From NCBI GenBank assembly GCA_934613645.1, contig CAKTTC010000009.1, forward strand, positions 1-64,000: a stretch of DNA of 64,000 nucleotides. The letters run 5' to 3'. Positions 35,072-44,143 of this stretch are shown here, in pieces (position 1 is the first letter of the stretch; the number at the start of each line of letters is the position of its first letter). The position numbers were made by a program, and so were the translations under genes. The notes under the pieces are model-generated. The model had not been told where the DNA came from. It made no database searches and worked only from the letters and a program-made list of their open reading frames with translations. The stretch is from an uncultured Opitutales bacterium. Its GTDB lineage: Bacteria > Verrucomicrobiota > Verrucomicrobiia > Opitutales > Intestinicryptomonadaceae.

Positions 35072-36556
35072 TTAGCAGTGTTTGTTGTTGGCTTTTTTTG
35101 ATGAGGCGTCGTTTCTTATTTTTTCCACGCGCGCCATAAAGCCGCGCATAATTTCGGCGTAAAGCGACGCTCCCGCAACCTTGTCTTCAATGCCGGCGTC
35201 AATGTTGGGGTTGTCGTTTATTTCTATAAGCAGCGTGCGGCCGTCGGGGGTCTGTTTTATGTCGACGCCGTAAAGCCCGTCGCCCACCAAATTGGCGGTT
35301 TTCAGGGCAACTTCAAGAACCCTTTCGGGGGCGTCGGCCACGGACAGGGTTTCGAAAGAGCCTTCGTCGTTGTGGTTGTCTTTGTTGACAATCTGCCAGT
35401 GCGATTTCGCCATGTAATACTTGCAGACGAAAATCGGTTTTTTGTCGAAAATTCCGACGCGCCAGTCGAAGTCGGTCGGGACGTATTCCTGCGCTATGAG
35501 CAGGTCGGAGTGCTTGAGGAGTTTCGCCAAAATTGCGTCGAGCCTCTTTTTGTTTTCCGCCTTGTAGACGCCCTGCGAGAACTGGCTGTCGGGCTGTTTT
35601 ATGACGACCGGGAACGAAAGCGTTTTTTCTATCGCGTCGGCGTTGTCTTTGTGGACTATGAGCGTTTTGGGCGTCGGAATTTTTCTGATTGCCGCCTGTT
35701 CCGCCTGAAATACTTTGTTTGCGCAGCGGATTATCGAATTGGGGTCGTCCACAACCGCAAGTCCTTCGGCCTCGGCGGCGCGCGCAAAGGCGTATGAGTA
35801 GCTGTCGACGTTTGTGGTTGCGCGTATGAAAAGCGCGTCGAACTCGCCTATGCGCTGGAAATCGTCGCGCGTGATGAATTCGCAGTAGAAGCCGACGTTT
35901 GCCGCAGCCTTTGCAAAACGCTCAAGGGCGCGTTTGTTGGAGGGCGGCAACTCTTCGTCTTCGTCAACCAAAATAGCCATTGAGTAGCGGCCGTCGTTGA
36001 GCGCGTCGCGCATTTTGTGTTTGTGGGCAATGTATTCGGCGGTTGCCGCGGCGGCGAATCCGCGTTCGTCTTTGTCGATGTCGTCTGCCGAAACGGGCGC
36101 GATGCGCTTGAGCTTCCAGCTTTTTTTGCCCTTTGTAAATTCGGCTCTGAATACGGGCGTTTGGAAGAGTTTGAAAAGTTTTCGCGCAAGTTTTGCGCAG
36201 TGTTCGTGCGGCGTCTTCCCGAAATAGGCGTTGAATTCTACGGCGCGCTTTTGGCACTTTTTAAGCGACCTGTCCGCCGCCGCCGAAATTTCGCCCGCCA
36301 TCAGCTTTGGCATGCGTTTGGAGCGCACGTCCATAATTGTTTTAACCGACGGCTCGGGGTTGTGCCCGCGCGCCCGCGCCAGCAACGATACGTAATATCC
36401 CATATTTTGGTATTTGAAGGCGTTGCACATATTGACCACTTTATACGCGCCGAGCTTGGCGAATTTCGGGTCGGTTATGTATTGGCGGGGCGAGACGATT
36501 TCCGCGTTCGGGATATCGAAATGTTTCGGGTTGCGGACTACAATTACAGTTTGCAT
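35072..36556 (-). CDS. RimK-like ATP-grasp ligase with RLAN domain
   Basis: 494 residues from the ATG at 36556 (MQTVIVVRNP); an in-frame codon upstream adds 15 residues of poor likelihood. The N-terminal 150 residues match the RLAN domain that precedes RimK-like ATP-grasp enzymes (NMCNAFKYQNMGYYVSLLARARGHNPEPS). The ATP-grasp core follows from about residue 225: DALFIRATTNVDSYSYAFARAAEAEG, FPVVIKQPDSQFSQGVYKA, and DIKQTPDGRTLLIEINDNPNIDAG with the metal-binding Glu/Asn residues. Such enzymes form amide bonds between a carboxylate and an amine, often adding Glu or making peptides. It is paired with the GNAT gene. Confidence 0.9.
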   Translation of the reverse strand: MQTVIVVRNPKHFDIPNAEIVSPRQYITDPKFAKLGAYKVVNMCNAFKYQNMGYYVSLLARARGHNPEPSVKTIMDVRSKRMPKLMAGEISAAADRSLKKCQKRAVEFNAYFGKTPHEHCAKLARKLFKLFQTPVFRAEFTKGKKSWKLKRIAPVSADDIDKDERGFAAAATAEYIAHKHKMRDALNDGRYSMAILVDEDEELPPSNKRALERFAKAAANVGFYCEFITRDDFQRIGEFDALFIRATTNVDSYSYAFARAAEAEGLAVVDDPNSIIRCANKVFQAEQAAIRKIPTPKTLIVHKDNADAIEKTLSFPVVIKQPDSQFSQGVYKAENKKRLDAILAKLLKHSDLLIAQEYVPTDFDWRVGIFDKKPIFVCKYYMAKSHWQIVNKDNHNDEGSFETLSVADAPERVLEVALKTANLVGDGLYGVDIKQTPDGRTLLIEINDNPNIDAGIEDKVAGASLYAEIMRGFMARVEKIRNDASSKKANNKHC

Positions 36557-36718
36557 TGCTGTTTTTATGTTTTCTCCGAGTATTATTTTTGCCGTGTGCA
36601 AGTCAAACGAATTTGTTTGATTTATCCCGCCGTGAGTGTTTGTATCCTGAAATTGTCCGTTCGACGCGTTTTGCTTTCGGCGGGCTTTTCACCTAAAACA
36701 GAAAAATTGGAAAAAGAT

Positions 36719-38449
36719 ATGAGAAAACTGACAAAACTAATTTTTGCGGCTTCTGCGGCATTGTTGTGCCTTTCTGCGTTCGCGAAAACCGATGGCTTCG
36801 ACAAGTTCGAGGGTTTTTACAAGGGCAGGATAACTTTCGCCGACGGCAAACAGATAACGAGCTGGTATCCCGTTGATATGTATCCCGAAATATACGCCGA
36901 GATCTTCAGGGACGTCGGCGCGAAATACAGGCTGAAGCTTCTAACGGGCATTCTTTCCCGCGCCGAAACTACCGCCGTTGCCGACAACCTCGTAGAAAAG
37001 GACGGCAAAATAGAGTTTTCAGTCAATGCCGATGCCCTTTCGCTCAGGGGCGAAATCACGCCCGGGGGCGTCAGGGCCACCGGCAAGCACCGCGGCAGGG
37101 ACATCAAAATGGATTTGCCCCGCTACGAATACGTCTCGCCCAGAATGGGACAGAAGCCCCCGAAAGGCGCGGTAGTCCTTTTCGACGAAAACACGAATCC
37201 CGCCGACAAGTGGGAGATGGCGGCCGACAAATCGCGCCCGTTCAACTGGATTGTAAAAGACGGCGTCATGACTATCAAAACCGACGCCAAACGCCCCGAC
37301 GGCAAGCGTTTCCCCTCGAACATCGCCACAAAGCAGGCGTTCGGCAAATGCAGGCTGCACTTGGAGTTCAAGTTGCCCGCGATGTATGAAAAAAACAACC
37401 AGCAAAAATCGAATTCGGGCGTATTCTTCGGCCCTTACGAAATCCAGATTCTCGACTCTTTCGGAACGGAGGGCGCGTGGGACAACTGCGGGGCGATATA
37501 CCGCCAGACTCCTCCCCACACGAACGCTTCGCTTCCCGCAGGCTCTTGGCAGACATACGACATCATCTACACCCCGCCCGTAATTACCGACGGCAAGTGT
37601 GTAGAACCCGCCAAGTTTACGGTAATTCTCAACGGCGTAGTCGTTCAGCGCGACACTCCCGCATATTACGGCACGGCTGTTCCGAAACTCAACGTCCACA
37701 AGTTCAAGCCCTCCAACGCGCCCGTGCGTATAACTCTCCAAGACCACCGCGATCCCGTTCAATTTCGCAACATCTGGGTTGCGGATCTGGAGCCCAAAAA
37801 GGTTGTGCGGCCGTGGACGATTGATTCGCTCGCCGACAGGTTCAACACCGACGAAGCCAACTTCTGGCGTTACGACGCGGACAACAAAAAGCTCGCCCAA
37901 AAGCCCGCCGCCGTGTTTATGGGCGACAGCATAACCGACAACTGGGCGAGGTTGCGCCCCGACTTTTTCAAGGCGAACAACTATCTGGGCAGAGGCATTT
38001 CCGGACAGGTGACATCGCAAATGCTTGTGCGCTTCCGCAAAGACGTGCTTGAGCTGAACCCGAAAGTTGTCGTGATTCTCGCGGGCACGAACGATGTTGC
38101 CCGCAACCGCGGCTACATCTCCGAAGACGACGTTGTAGGCAACATAGTTTCCATGTGCGAAATCGCAAAAGCAAACGGCGTCAAGCCCGTAATTTGCTCG
38201 GTCTTGCCCGCCGCGAAATACCGCTGGCGTCCCGTGATAAAGTCGGTAGAAAGTATCAAAAAAATCAACGCAATGCTCAGGGACTACGCCGCCAAAAACG
38301 GCATTGTCTACGCCGACTACTATTCGCTGCTCGACGACGGCAAAGGCGGCTTGACCACTGCAGACTCGGGCGACGGCGTCCACCCCACCCCCGCCTGCTA
38401 CAAAAAAATGGAAGCGTTTATCTCCCCCATTATCCAAAAGCTCCTATAA
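36719..38449 (+). CDS. Secreted DUF1080-SGNH/GDSL hydrolase fusion
   Basis: 576 residues from the ATG at 36719; the signal peptide is about 1-22 (SAFA-K). An N-terminal strand-rich domain (25-140) is followed by a DUF1080 lectin-like fold (about 150-358: VVLFDENTNPADKWEM, GVFFGPYEIQILDSFGT, ITLQDHRDPVQFRNIWV). A GDSL esterase domain (about 395-576) has Ser404 in GDSITDNW, GISGQVT, GTND at 456-459, and Asp552/His555 in DGVHP. It probably deacetylates or hydrolyses a glycan ester and uses DUF1080 to bind or cleave sugar. DUF1080 is also found in 3-keto-glycoside hydrolases. It is a single gene; a repeat hairpin follows at the stop. Confidence 0.92.
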   Translation: MRKLTKLIFAASAALLCLSAFAKTDGFDKFEGFYKGRITFADGKQITSWYPVDMYPEIYAEIFRDVGAKYRLKLLTGILSRAETTAVADNLVEKDGKIEFSVNADALSLRGEITPGGVRATGKHRGRDIKMDLPRYEYVSPRMGQKPPKGAVVLFDENTNPADKWEMAADKSRPFNWIVKDGVMTIKTDAKRPDGKRFPSNIATKQAFGKCRLHLEFKLPAMYEKNNQQKSNSGVFFGPYEIQILDSFGTEGAWDNCGAIYRQTPPHTNASLPAGSWQTYDIIYTPPVITDGKCVEPAKFTVILNGVVVQRDTPAYYGTAVPKLNVHKFKPSNAPVRITLQDHRDPVQFRNIWVADLEPKKVVRPWTIDSLADRFNTDEANFWRYDADNKKLAQKPAAVFMGDSITDNWARLRPDFFKANNYLGRGISGQVTSQMLVRFRKDVLELNPKVVVILAGTNDVARNRGYISEDDVVGNIVSMCEIAKANGVKPVICSVLPAAKYRWRPVIKSVESIKKINAMLRDYAAKNGIVYADYYSLLDDGKGGLTTADSGDGVHPTPACYKKMEAFISPIIQKLL

Positions 38450-39399
38450 AAAAAGCGCGAGGGCGCGTTTGCTTATGAAAATGAAAATTTTTTATTAAGT
38501 GAAAAAAGCGAATAGAAAAATTTTCATAAGCAAACGCTCTCGGGCATCACTTGGTTTCACTGCGGACTCACGGGCGTTTAGCCCGCTACGCCTTGTGAAA
38601 CGCAAGTCCTGCCTCGAGCCTTGCGCTTTTTTAACTTAAAGTGGCGGCGATTGGCAAAAGCCAATACGCCTTTGCTTAGTGGTTAAAGTAGTTGTTATTT
38701 ATAGTTAAAGCGGAACATTTGTTCCGCTTTTTTTTGATTTAAAAATTCGTCGAAGCAAACGCTCTCGGGCATCACTTGGTTTGTTCGGGGGGGCTGTGCT
38801 CAAGCACTATCCCCCCTGCTCACAAACGCAAGTCCTGCCTCGAGCCTCACGCTTTTTAACGGGCACCGACGGCGATAGGTTTCACCTATGCGCCGTTGCG
38901 TTTTGCTTCTCATTTTTTTACAAAACAGAACGAATTGAATTTCATTCAATATTGTTTTACTTCAATCGCCGAGCAAAGGCGTATTGGCTTTTGCCAATAG
39001 CCGCCACTTTCGGAAACGTAAAAAATAAAAAACTTAAACCAGAAGACAAAGCGGAATTGAATTTCATTCAATCCGCGTTTTTTATATGTTGTGAAGTGGC
39101 GCAAATTGGCTGAAGCCAATGTTGCTTTACTTTAATCAATAATCAAAGGCGAACGGGCTTTGCCCGCCGCCGCCACTTTAGGAATTATAAAAAAGTTAAA
39201 AAGCGCGAGGCTCGAGGCAGAAAACAAGCGAAGCGCGTTTGAGATTTTTTGCGTAGCAAAAAAGACCCCGAAGGGGCGCGATGGGGCGTAGCCCACGCGT
39301 CAATTTGTGTTTTGGGCTTTAATCAAAGAGTAAAGGCTCATCGGCTACGCCGATTGCCGCCACTTTCGGAAATGTAAAAAAGCCCGAGAGCGCTTTTTT
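38450..39399. repeat. Hairpin-repeat island 4 (composite)
   Basis: A 950-bp gap with no gene. It starts with a long inverted repeat directly after the stop (arms GAGGGCGCGTTTGCTTATG / CATAAGCAAACGCTCTCGG). Two composite frames follow (about 38536-38635 and 38757-38860), each with edges CTCTCGGGCATCACTTGG and CGCAAGTCCTGCCTCGAGCC around different self-complementary cores. Hairpins of the family grammar lie at 38646-38670, 38871-38894, 38978-39001, 39051-39076, 39101-39125, 39148-39175 and 39334-39357. A perfect AAAGCGGAACA hairpin with T8 (38707-38735) is terminator-like. Another composite, about 39190-39320, has an inner GC/AT-rich stem. Confidence 0.9.
38707..38735 (+). terminator. Terminator-like hairpin inside island 4
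   Basis: Arms AAAGCGGAACA and its complement with a TTT-type loop, then eight T. It sits far from any gene end (258 bp past the SGNH stop), so it may be part of the repeat family rather than a dedicated terminator. Confidence 0.6.
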
Positions 39400-40293
39400 T
39401 TAGAGGAGGGTTAGGTAGACGGCAATAAACGCCACAATCATCACGCAGACTGCCGCGCCGATGTAAATCGGCGTGTAGGAGGTTTCGAAGATTGAGCCGT
39501 GTTTGAGGGGTTTGTTTTTGAACACGCGTCCCGCTATTTTCGCGCCGAGCTTGTCCGCGCCCGACAACACGCCCGAACGCGCGTAGTCGGCGGCTTCGCC
39601 CGAGGGCAACTCTTTCGCCTTGCGCGCGGGAACGTCTATTTCCGCCTGCGGATACACTCCGCCTACCCAGTCGAAATCGAGCGCGTTGGCGTCGGGGGCG
39701 AGGAACGTGGTGAAAGTAATGTCCCACTCGAGGTGCTTGTGCTCAACAAGCGCGAGCGATTCTCCGAAGAGCTTGAGAAGCGTTGCGCAGTCGGACGGCG
39801 CGGCGTTGATTTTTGCCGAATCGCGCAGCGCGGCGGCGTATGCGCAGTCTCCGAAAGTTGCGCGCCAGTTCGCGGCGGGCAGGGTCGAGACCGACGCTTT
39901 GCAGAATTCGGCGACGGGGATTTCCCTGAGGAAGCGCGGGTCGCCGTAGAAAGAGTCGAACCACTGCGGGAACGCGAGGAATATGTCGGCGGGGTTTGCC
40001 GAGATGTTGTCGGCTTCGCCCTCTGTAAACACAATGTGGTGGACAATGTAGTTTGGGGAGTCCCGAAATTTGCCGCAGTCTTTGGCGCGGGAGAGCAGGT
40101 GGTATTTCGTGCCTTCGACGTTTAAAATCCTGTGCGAGCATATCGTCCCCGATTCCACTCCGTAGCCGCAATAACGCCCAACGGCGTCCGCCAACTGTTT
40201 CGGCATCGCCTTGCTGCGCGCGACTGTTGCAAACCCCGCGTCGGATTTTTCCAGAGAATTTTTGTAGCCGGTAAATATTAACTGATACGCCAT
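39400..40293 (-). CDS. GAP1-N2-like protein with C-terminal membrane anchor
   Basis: 297 residues. The N-terminal part (YQLIFTGYKNSLEKSDAGFATVARSKAMP, then HRILNVEGTKYHLLSRAKDCGKFRDSPNYIVHHIVF and FLAFPQWFDSFYGDPRFL) resembles GTPase-associated protein 1 N-terminal domain type 2 (GAP1-N2), which occurs in GTPase-centred prokaryotic conflict or signalling systems. The central part has weaker similarity. The C terminus is basic then hydrophobic (IGAAVCVMIVAFIAVYLTLL), a probable tail anchor. No GTPase gene is adjacent in this window, so the partner, if any, is elsewhere. The hairpin AAGCGCTCTCGGGCTT follows the stop at once. Confidence 0.6.
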   Translation of the reverse strand: MAYQLIFTGYKNSLEKSDAGFATVARSKAMPKQLADAVGRYCGYGVESGTICSHRILNVEGTKYHLLSRAKDCGKFRDSPNYIVHHIVFTEGEADNISANPADIFLAFPQWFDSFYGDPRFLREIPVAEFCKASVSTLPAANWRATFGDCAYAAALRDSAKINAAPSDCATLLKLFGESLALVEHKHLEWDITFTTFLAPDANALDFDWVGGVYPQAEIDVPARKAKELPSGEAADYARSGVLSGADKLGAKIAGRVFKNKPLKHGSIFETSYTPIYIGAAVCVMIVAFIAVYLTLL

Positions 40294-40590
40294 ATCTTGT
40301 CTTATTGTTTGTTGTTGCAGTTGTCGGGAAGACCGCCGCGCGTTGGAACGCGGCTTCGGGCGGGGGCGTCGGCAGCTTCGGCAAAAGCATCAAACCCAAC
40401 CTGCGTTGCCCCCCTTATCCGAATACATCATCTCAAAAAAAGCCGAACAATGCAACGATTTTTTTCGAAAAACGAAACGTCCGCTTCGGCGTCGGGTTCG
40501 GGCGCGGCGCGGCGATTCGCCCGAAAACGCGCGGGCATGCGGCTGAAAAAAATGTTGCGAATTTCGGCGCGCAGTATTTGCTAATAAGAC
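40294..40590. promoter_or_regulatory. Divergent promoter region
   Basis: 297 bp between the GAP1-like gene (minus) and nadK (plus). I see no repeat-family hairpin or RNA gene. It includes AATGCAACGATTTTTTTCGAAA near 40448, which resembles a segment upstream of the NamZ gene. It probably holds both promoters, but no confident -35/-10 pair can be named. Confidence 0.4.
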
Positions 40591-41448
40591 GTGAAAGGGA
40601 AAAGAAAAATATTGTTCGTGGTCAATACGCAGAAGCCCAACGCGCTGCGTTTGGCGGAAAAACTCGCCGACTTGGCGCGGCGCGGCGGGCTTGAAACGTC
40701 GATTTCCACGGAGTATCCAACCCCCGAGGAATACTTTGTAGACGCCGACAGCTGCTGCGTAATAGGCGGCGACGGCACTATTCTTGCGTGCGCTACAATG
40801 CTTGCAAAATACGGCATTCCGGTGTTCGGCATAAACTTCGGCAAGCTCGGGTTCCTTGCCACATACAACGACGAAATCGACGAGGAGCTTTTCCTGTTTC
40901 TCGCCCGCGGCGAGGGCAAGATTTTCGAGCGCGCAATGCTGCAGACAAGCTACCAGAACAAAAGCTATCTTGTCTTGAACGACTTTGTTCTGAAGGATTC
41001 GCGCGTCAACGGAATATCGGCGTTCCGCATCTACGCCGACAACGAATTCATCGCCGAATACGTCGGCGACGGGCTGATTTTCTCGACCCCTACGGGTTCT
41101 ACCGCCTACAATCTTTCGGCGGGCGGCCCGATTATCCACCCGAAGTCTCGCACGTTCGTGATGACTCCCATCTGCCCGCATACGCTCTCAAACAGAAGCC
41201 TTGTGCTAAGCTACGGAACGCTCGTAAAGCTTATGTGCGTAAGCGGCGAAAGCGCGCTGATTGCCGACGGCGTCCAAGTGGCGACAATGCACAAGGGCTC
41301 GGAATTGGAGCTTTATATGCCGCCGTGCACCGTGAAATTTATGAGGAAGCGCGGACATTCGCATTTCGGAATTTTGCGCAGCAAGCTCGGCTGGGCGGAC
41401 GACCCGCGCGAAATTGAAAACAAACTCCGCGCCCACAAACTCCGCTAA
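40591..41448 (+). CDS. nadK: NAD kinase
   Basis: A 285-residue kinase that makes NADP from NAD and ATP. The ATP motif GGDGT is at 59-63, followed by the NFGKLGFLA segment, then the conserved GDGLIFSTPTGSTAYNLSAGGPIIHP block and PICPHTLSNRSLVL. The start codon is GTG at 40591; the next in-frame start would cut the first beta-strand. Its normal family length is about 290. It is the first gene of a likely unit with the membrane protein, BrkB and pdxH. Confidence 0.95.
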   Translation: MKGKRKILFVVNTQKPNALRLAEKLADLARRGGLETSISTEYPTPEEYFVDADSCCVIGGDGTILACATMLAKYGIPVFGINFGKLGFLATYNDEIDEELFLFLARGEGKIFERAMLQTSYQNKSYLVLNDFVLKDSRVNGISAFRIYADNEFIAEYVGDGLIFSTPTGSTAYNLSAGGPIIHPKSRTFVMTPICPHTLSNRSLVLSYGTLVKLMCVSGESALIADGVQVATMHKGSELELYMPPCTVKFMRKRGHSHFGILRSKLGWADDPREIENKLRAHKLR

Positions 41449-41513
41449 CGCACTCGCGTTCGGCTGCCGTTTCGGGCAGCCCGCGGCGCATAAAAATTTT
41501 TGACGAAAACCAG

Positions 41514-41951
41514 ATGGACAAAGAAAATAAATCCGAAAAACCGCCGCGCGCGGAGGTGCTCGCGTTTTGGGTGTCGTTCGCGGCCATAGAGCTGTTTCTG
41601 CTTTCGAATGCCGCAGCCCTTTTGCGCGCTGTGTTTGCGGCGCGGGATTTTTCCGCGGAGTTTTTCGGCTCGCCCGAAAGAATTTCGCAGGGTGTAGACG
41701 CTTTGCTTTTCTTCGCCTTTCTCTCGCCGCTTAAGCCGTTTGAATTCTTCCAGTTCAAGGCGTTCGCCTGTGCGGGGTTTTTCGGCTATTTGGCGTATTG
41801 CGACGGCGGCGACGTTTTTGCGCCCGTTGCAGTGTGGCTGTGCGCGGGGCTTCTTACGCGGCGTCTGCCCGTGTGGCTTGCGGCGGTAGTTGCGGCGTTT
41901 GCCGTGTGCGCAAATGTTGTGTTGAATTTCGGCGCGTCGGCGTTGTTGTAA
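41514..41951 (+). CDS. Small membrane protein of unknown function
   Basis: A 145-residue protein with four predicted transmembrane helices (VLAFWVSFAAIELFLLS; DALLFFAFLSPL; VAVWLCAGLL; VWLAAVVAAFAVCANVVL) and a short basic/acidic N-terminal stretch. No catalytic motif is seen and I recognise no family. It lies between nadK (65 bp) and BrkB (16 bp), so it is probably co-transcribed with them. Frame, codon use and start context look like a real gene. Confidence 0.7.
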   Translation: MDKENKSEKPPRAEVLAFWVSFAAIELFLLSNAAALLRAVFAARDFSAEFFGSPERISQGVDALLFFAFLSPLKPFEFFQFKAFACAGFFGYLAYCDGGDVFAPVAVWLCAGLLTRRLPVWLAAVVAAFAVCANVVLNFGASALL

Positions 41952-41967
41952 AGGAAAGGTTTTGGAT

Positions 41968-43500
41968 ATGTCAGTTGTCGATAAAATCAAAAATTTTGCG
42001 GGCGACCTGTGGAAGGTGCAGGTCAGTCAGGAGCGCAAGTTGCGCGGAATGCTGATTGTTGCGGCGCGCATTTTGGTCACGGTTGTAATGGGGATAGTCA
42101 AAAAGCGCGTGCTTGTGCAGGCGTCGTCGCTTTCGTATGCAACGCTGCTTGCCGTAGGCCCTATTCTCGCGATAACTGTTATGTTCTCGAGCGCGTTTTT
42201 CAAAGACAAAGACGACCGCTTTGTTTACGATAACATTATGGCGGCGGCAACGTTCGTTCTTCCCGCATTCAACGAGATGATAAAGGAGGGCGAAGACGTT
42301 TCGCTCCAATCCGCGCCCGCGACCGTAGCGGCGGGTCAGTCCGCTCCGAACGCCTCAACACCCGCCAAGCCAGCCGCAACAGAAGCGCAGAAACCTTCCA
42401 CCGCAACGTCTCCGAGCGCGGCGAACGCGCAGCCGACGGGCGTTTCGGCGGAATCGGCGCACGGGAAAATCAAGGTCAATCCCAGAATTTACGAGTTCAT
42501 TGAAAACGTCTCGAAGTCGAGCGTAAAGGGCGGAATTTTCGGCGTCATTGCAATGCTGTTTACGTGTCTTCTGCTGTTCATAAATATGGAAAGCGCGTTC
42601 AACTACATTTGGGGCGTTTCAAAGGGGCGCAACTGGATAAACAGGGTCGTGTTTTATTTCGTGATGGTTTTCTTCGGCTCGGTAGGCTCGATTTTCGCGG
42701 CGGCGTTGTTTGCAACCCCCGTGATTGCGCGCGCCTTCGGCGACATCGTTTTCATACGCGACTATATCCACTGGATTAGCTACGGATTCGGCGCGGTGAT
42801 AATGGCGGTTGTGCTTTCGTGCTTTTACAAATTCATTCCGTTTACAAACGTGTCGTGGCGTTCGGCGATAGCGGGCGGGGTAATCATAACGCTGCTGCTT
42901 TTGCTCAACAACAAGGCGTCGTTTCTCTACATAGCCTACATTGCAAAGCAGGAGAGCCTCTACGGGTATTTGGCGATTGTCGCGGTTGCCATGTTCAGCC
43001 TGTATATTTTCTGGGCGGTGCTGCTTTCGGGCGGGCTGATTGCCTACTCCATACAGTTCGTGGGATTTTTCGACGACGACCAAACTTGGAACAAAATCGG
43101 CGACCGCACAAAACGCATGTGCGCCCTCGCCGTCTTCTGCGAAGTCTCCAAGGAATTCTACGCGCGCGGCGCGGGCTGCGGCACGCTCGACCAGCTTTCT
43201 TCAAAACTCAAGCTTCCCAAAGTCATGCTTTCGGTATGCGTGAAATGGCTTGTGGAAAAGGATTTGGTCTGCCTCGTCGAAAACCCCGACGATACCGCCC
43301 ACGACTCCATAAAACCTTCGCTTCCGCCCGACTCAATCACCGTGGCGGAATTCATGAGAATCCTCTCCGAATACCCCTCGGACAAGTCGGTCAACGAAAG
43401 GCTTTCCGGCTACGAAAACGCGGTCAATCTCACGCTTTCGGCGTTATACGAACTTTCTTCGCACGAAGTTTTCTCGAAAAAAATCAAGGACATAATGTAG
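41968..43500 (+). CDS. YihY/BrkB-family membrane protein with low-complexity insert
   Basis: 510 residues from the ATG at 41968 (AAAGGAAAGG 8 bp upstream; a TTG at 41962 is weaker). The YihY/BrkB helices start RILVTVVMGIVKKRVLVQASSLSYATLLAVGPI and continue through SAFNYIWGVSKGRNWINR and FTNVSWRSAIAGGVIITLLL. Between helices 1 and 2 is an unusual Ala/Pro/Thr/Ser-rich insert (about residues 112-165). The C-terminal 130 residues form a soluble domain resembling a winged helix (QLSSKLKLPKVMLSVCVKWLVEKDLV). The function of the family is unsettled; RNase BN is now excluded. It is 1 bp before pdxH. Confidence 0.88.
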   Translation: MSVVDKIKNFAGDLWKVQVSQERKLRGMLIVAARILVTVVMGIVKKRVLVQASSLSYATLLAVGPILAITVMFSSAFFKDKDDRFVYDNIMAAATFVLPAFNEMIKEGEDVSLQSAPATVAAGQSAPNASTPAKPAATEAQKPSTATSPSAANAQPTGVSAESAHGKIKVNPRIYEFIENVSKSSVKGGIFGVIAMLFTCLLLFINMESAFNYIWGVSKGRNWINRVVFYFVMVFFGSVGSIFAAALFATPVIARAFGDIVFIRDYIHWISYGFGAVIMAVVLSCFYKFIPFTNVSWRSAIAGGVIITLLLLLNNKASFLYIAYIAKQESLYGYLAIVAVAMFSLYIFWAVLLSGGLIAYSIQFVGFFDDDQTWNKIGDRTKRMCALAVFCEVSKEFYARGAGCGTLDQLSSKLKLPKVMLSVCVKWLVEKDLVCLVENPDDTAHDSIKPSLPPDSITVAEFMRILSEYPSDKSVNERLSGYENAVNLTLSALYELSSHEVFSKKIKDIM

Positions 43501-43501
43501 T

Positions 43502-44143
43502 ATGGATTTGTTCGAATTCAGAAACGAATACCTCAAGGGCGGTCTGGAACGCGACATGCTTTCCGACAACCCCTTCGAGCAGTTCAAACAGTGGTTCGAC
43601 CACGCCGTCGAATGCAAGGTAAAAGAGCCGAACGCAATGGCGGTCTCAACCGTTTCCGCCGACGGCGCGCCCTCAAGCCGCGTGGTGCTGCTTAAAATGT
43701 GGGACGAACGCGGGTTCGTCTTCTTCACAAACTACAAAAGCCAAAAGGCGCGCGATTTGGAGGGCAACAAAAACATCTGCGCGCTCTTTGCGTGGCTCGA
43801 CTTGGAACGGCAGCTGCGCATTGAGGGCACGGCGGAAAAAATTTCCGCGGCGGAATCGCTGCGCTACTTCATCTCGCGCCCGTTCGGAAGCCGCTTGGGC
43901 GCGTGGGTGTCGCACCAAAGTTCGATAATTTCGTCGCGCAGTTTGCTCGAAATGCAGTTCGCGAAAATGAAGCAGAAATTCGCCGACGGCGAAGTCCCCC
44001 TCCCCGATTTCTGGGGCGGCATAAGAATCGTCCCCAAGCGATTCGAATTCTGGCAGGGACGCGAAAACCGCCTGCACGACCGCTTCGCCTACGAAAAATC
44101 CCCCGACGGGAAGGCGTGGGAAATCTCGCGCCTCGCCCCTTAA
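43502..44143 (+). CDS. pdxH: Pyridoxamine 5'-phosphate oxidase
   Basis: A 213-residue FMN enzyme that makes pyridoxal 5'-phosphate from pyridoxine or pyridoxamine phosphate. Motifs: AMAVSTVSADGAPSSRVVLLK, GFVFFTNYKSQKARDLEGN, RQLRIEGTAEKI and the C-terminal WQGRENRLHDRFAYEK that ends ISRLAP as in the family. It supplies the cofactor used by IlvE, TrpB2 and the PLP decarboxylase in this window. The TAA stop is directly followed by a repeat flank (TTTTTTATAATTCCGAAAG). Confidence 0.97.
   Translation: MDLFEFRNEYLKGGLERDMLSDNPFEQFKQWFDHAVECKVKEPNAMAVSTVSADGAPSSRVVLLKMWDERGFVFFTNYKSQKARDLEGNKNICALFAWLDLERQLRIEGTAEKISAAESLRYFISRPFGSRLGAWVSHQSSIISSRSLLEMQFAKMKQKFADGEVPLPDFWGGIRIVPKRFEFWQGRENRLHDRFAYEKSPDGKAWEISRLAP

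Noticed and set aside
38707..38735. A gene-specific terminator for the SGNH fusion
   Set aside because: It lies 258 bp past the stop and inside a repeat island, while another hairpin already abuts the stop.
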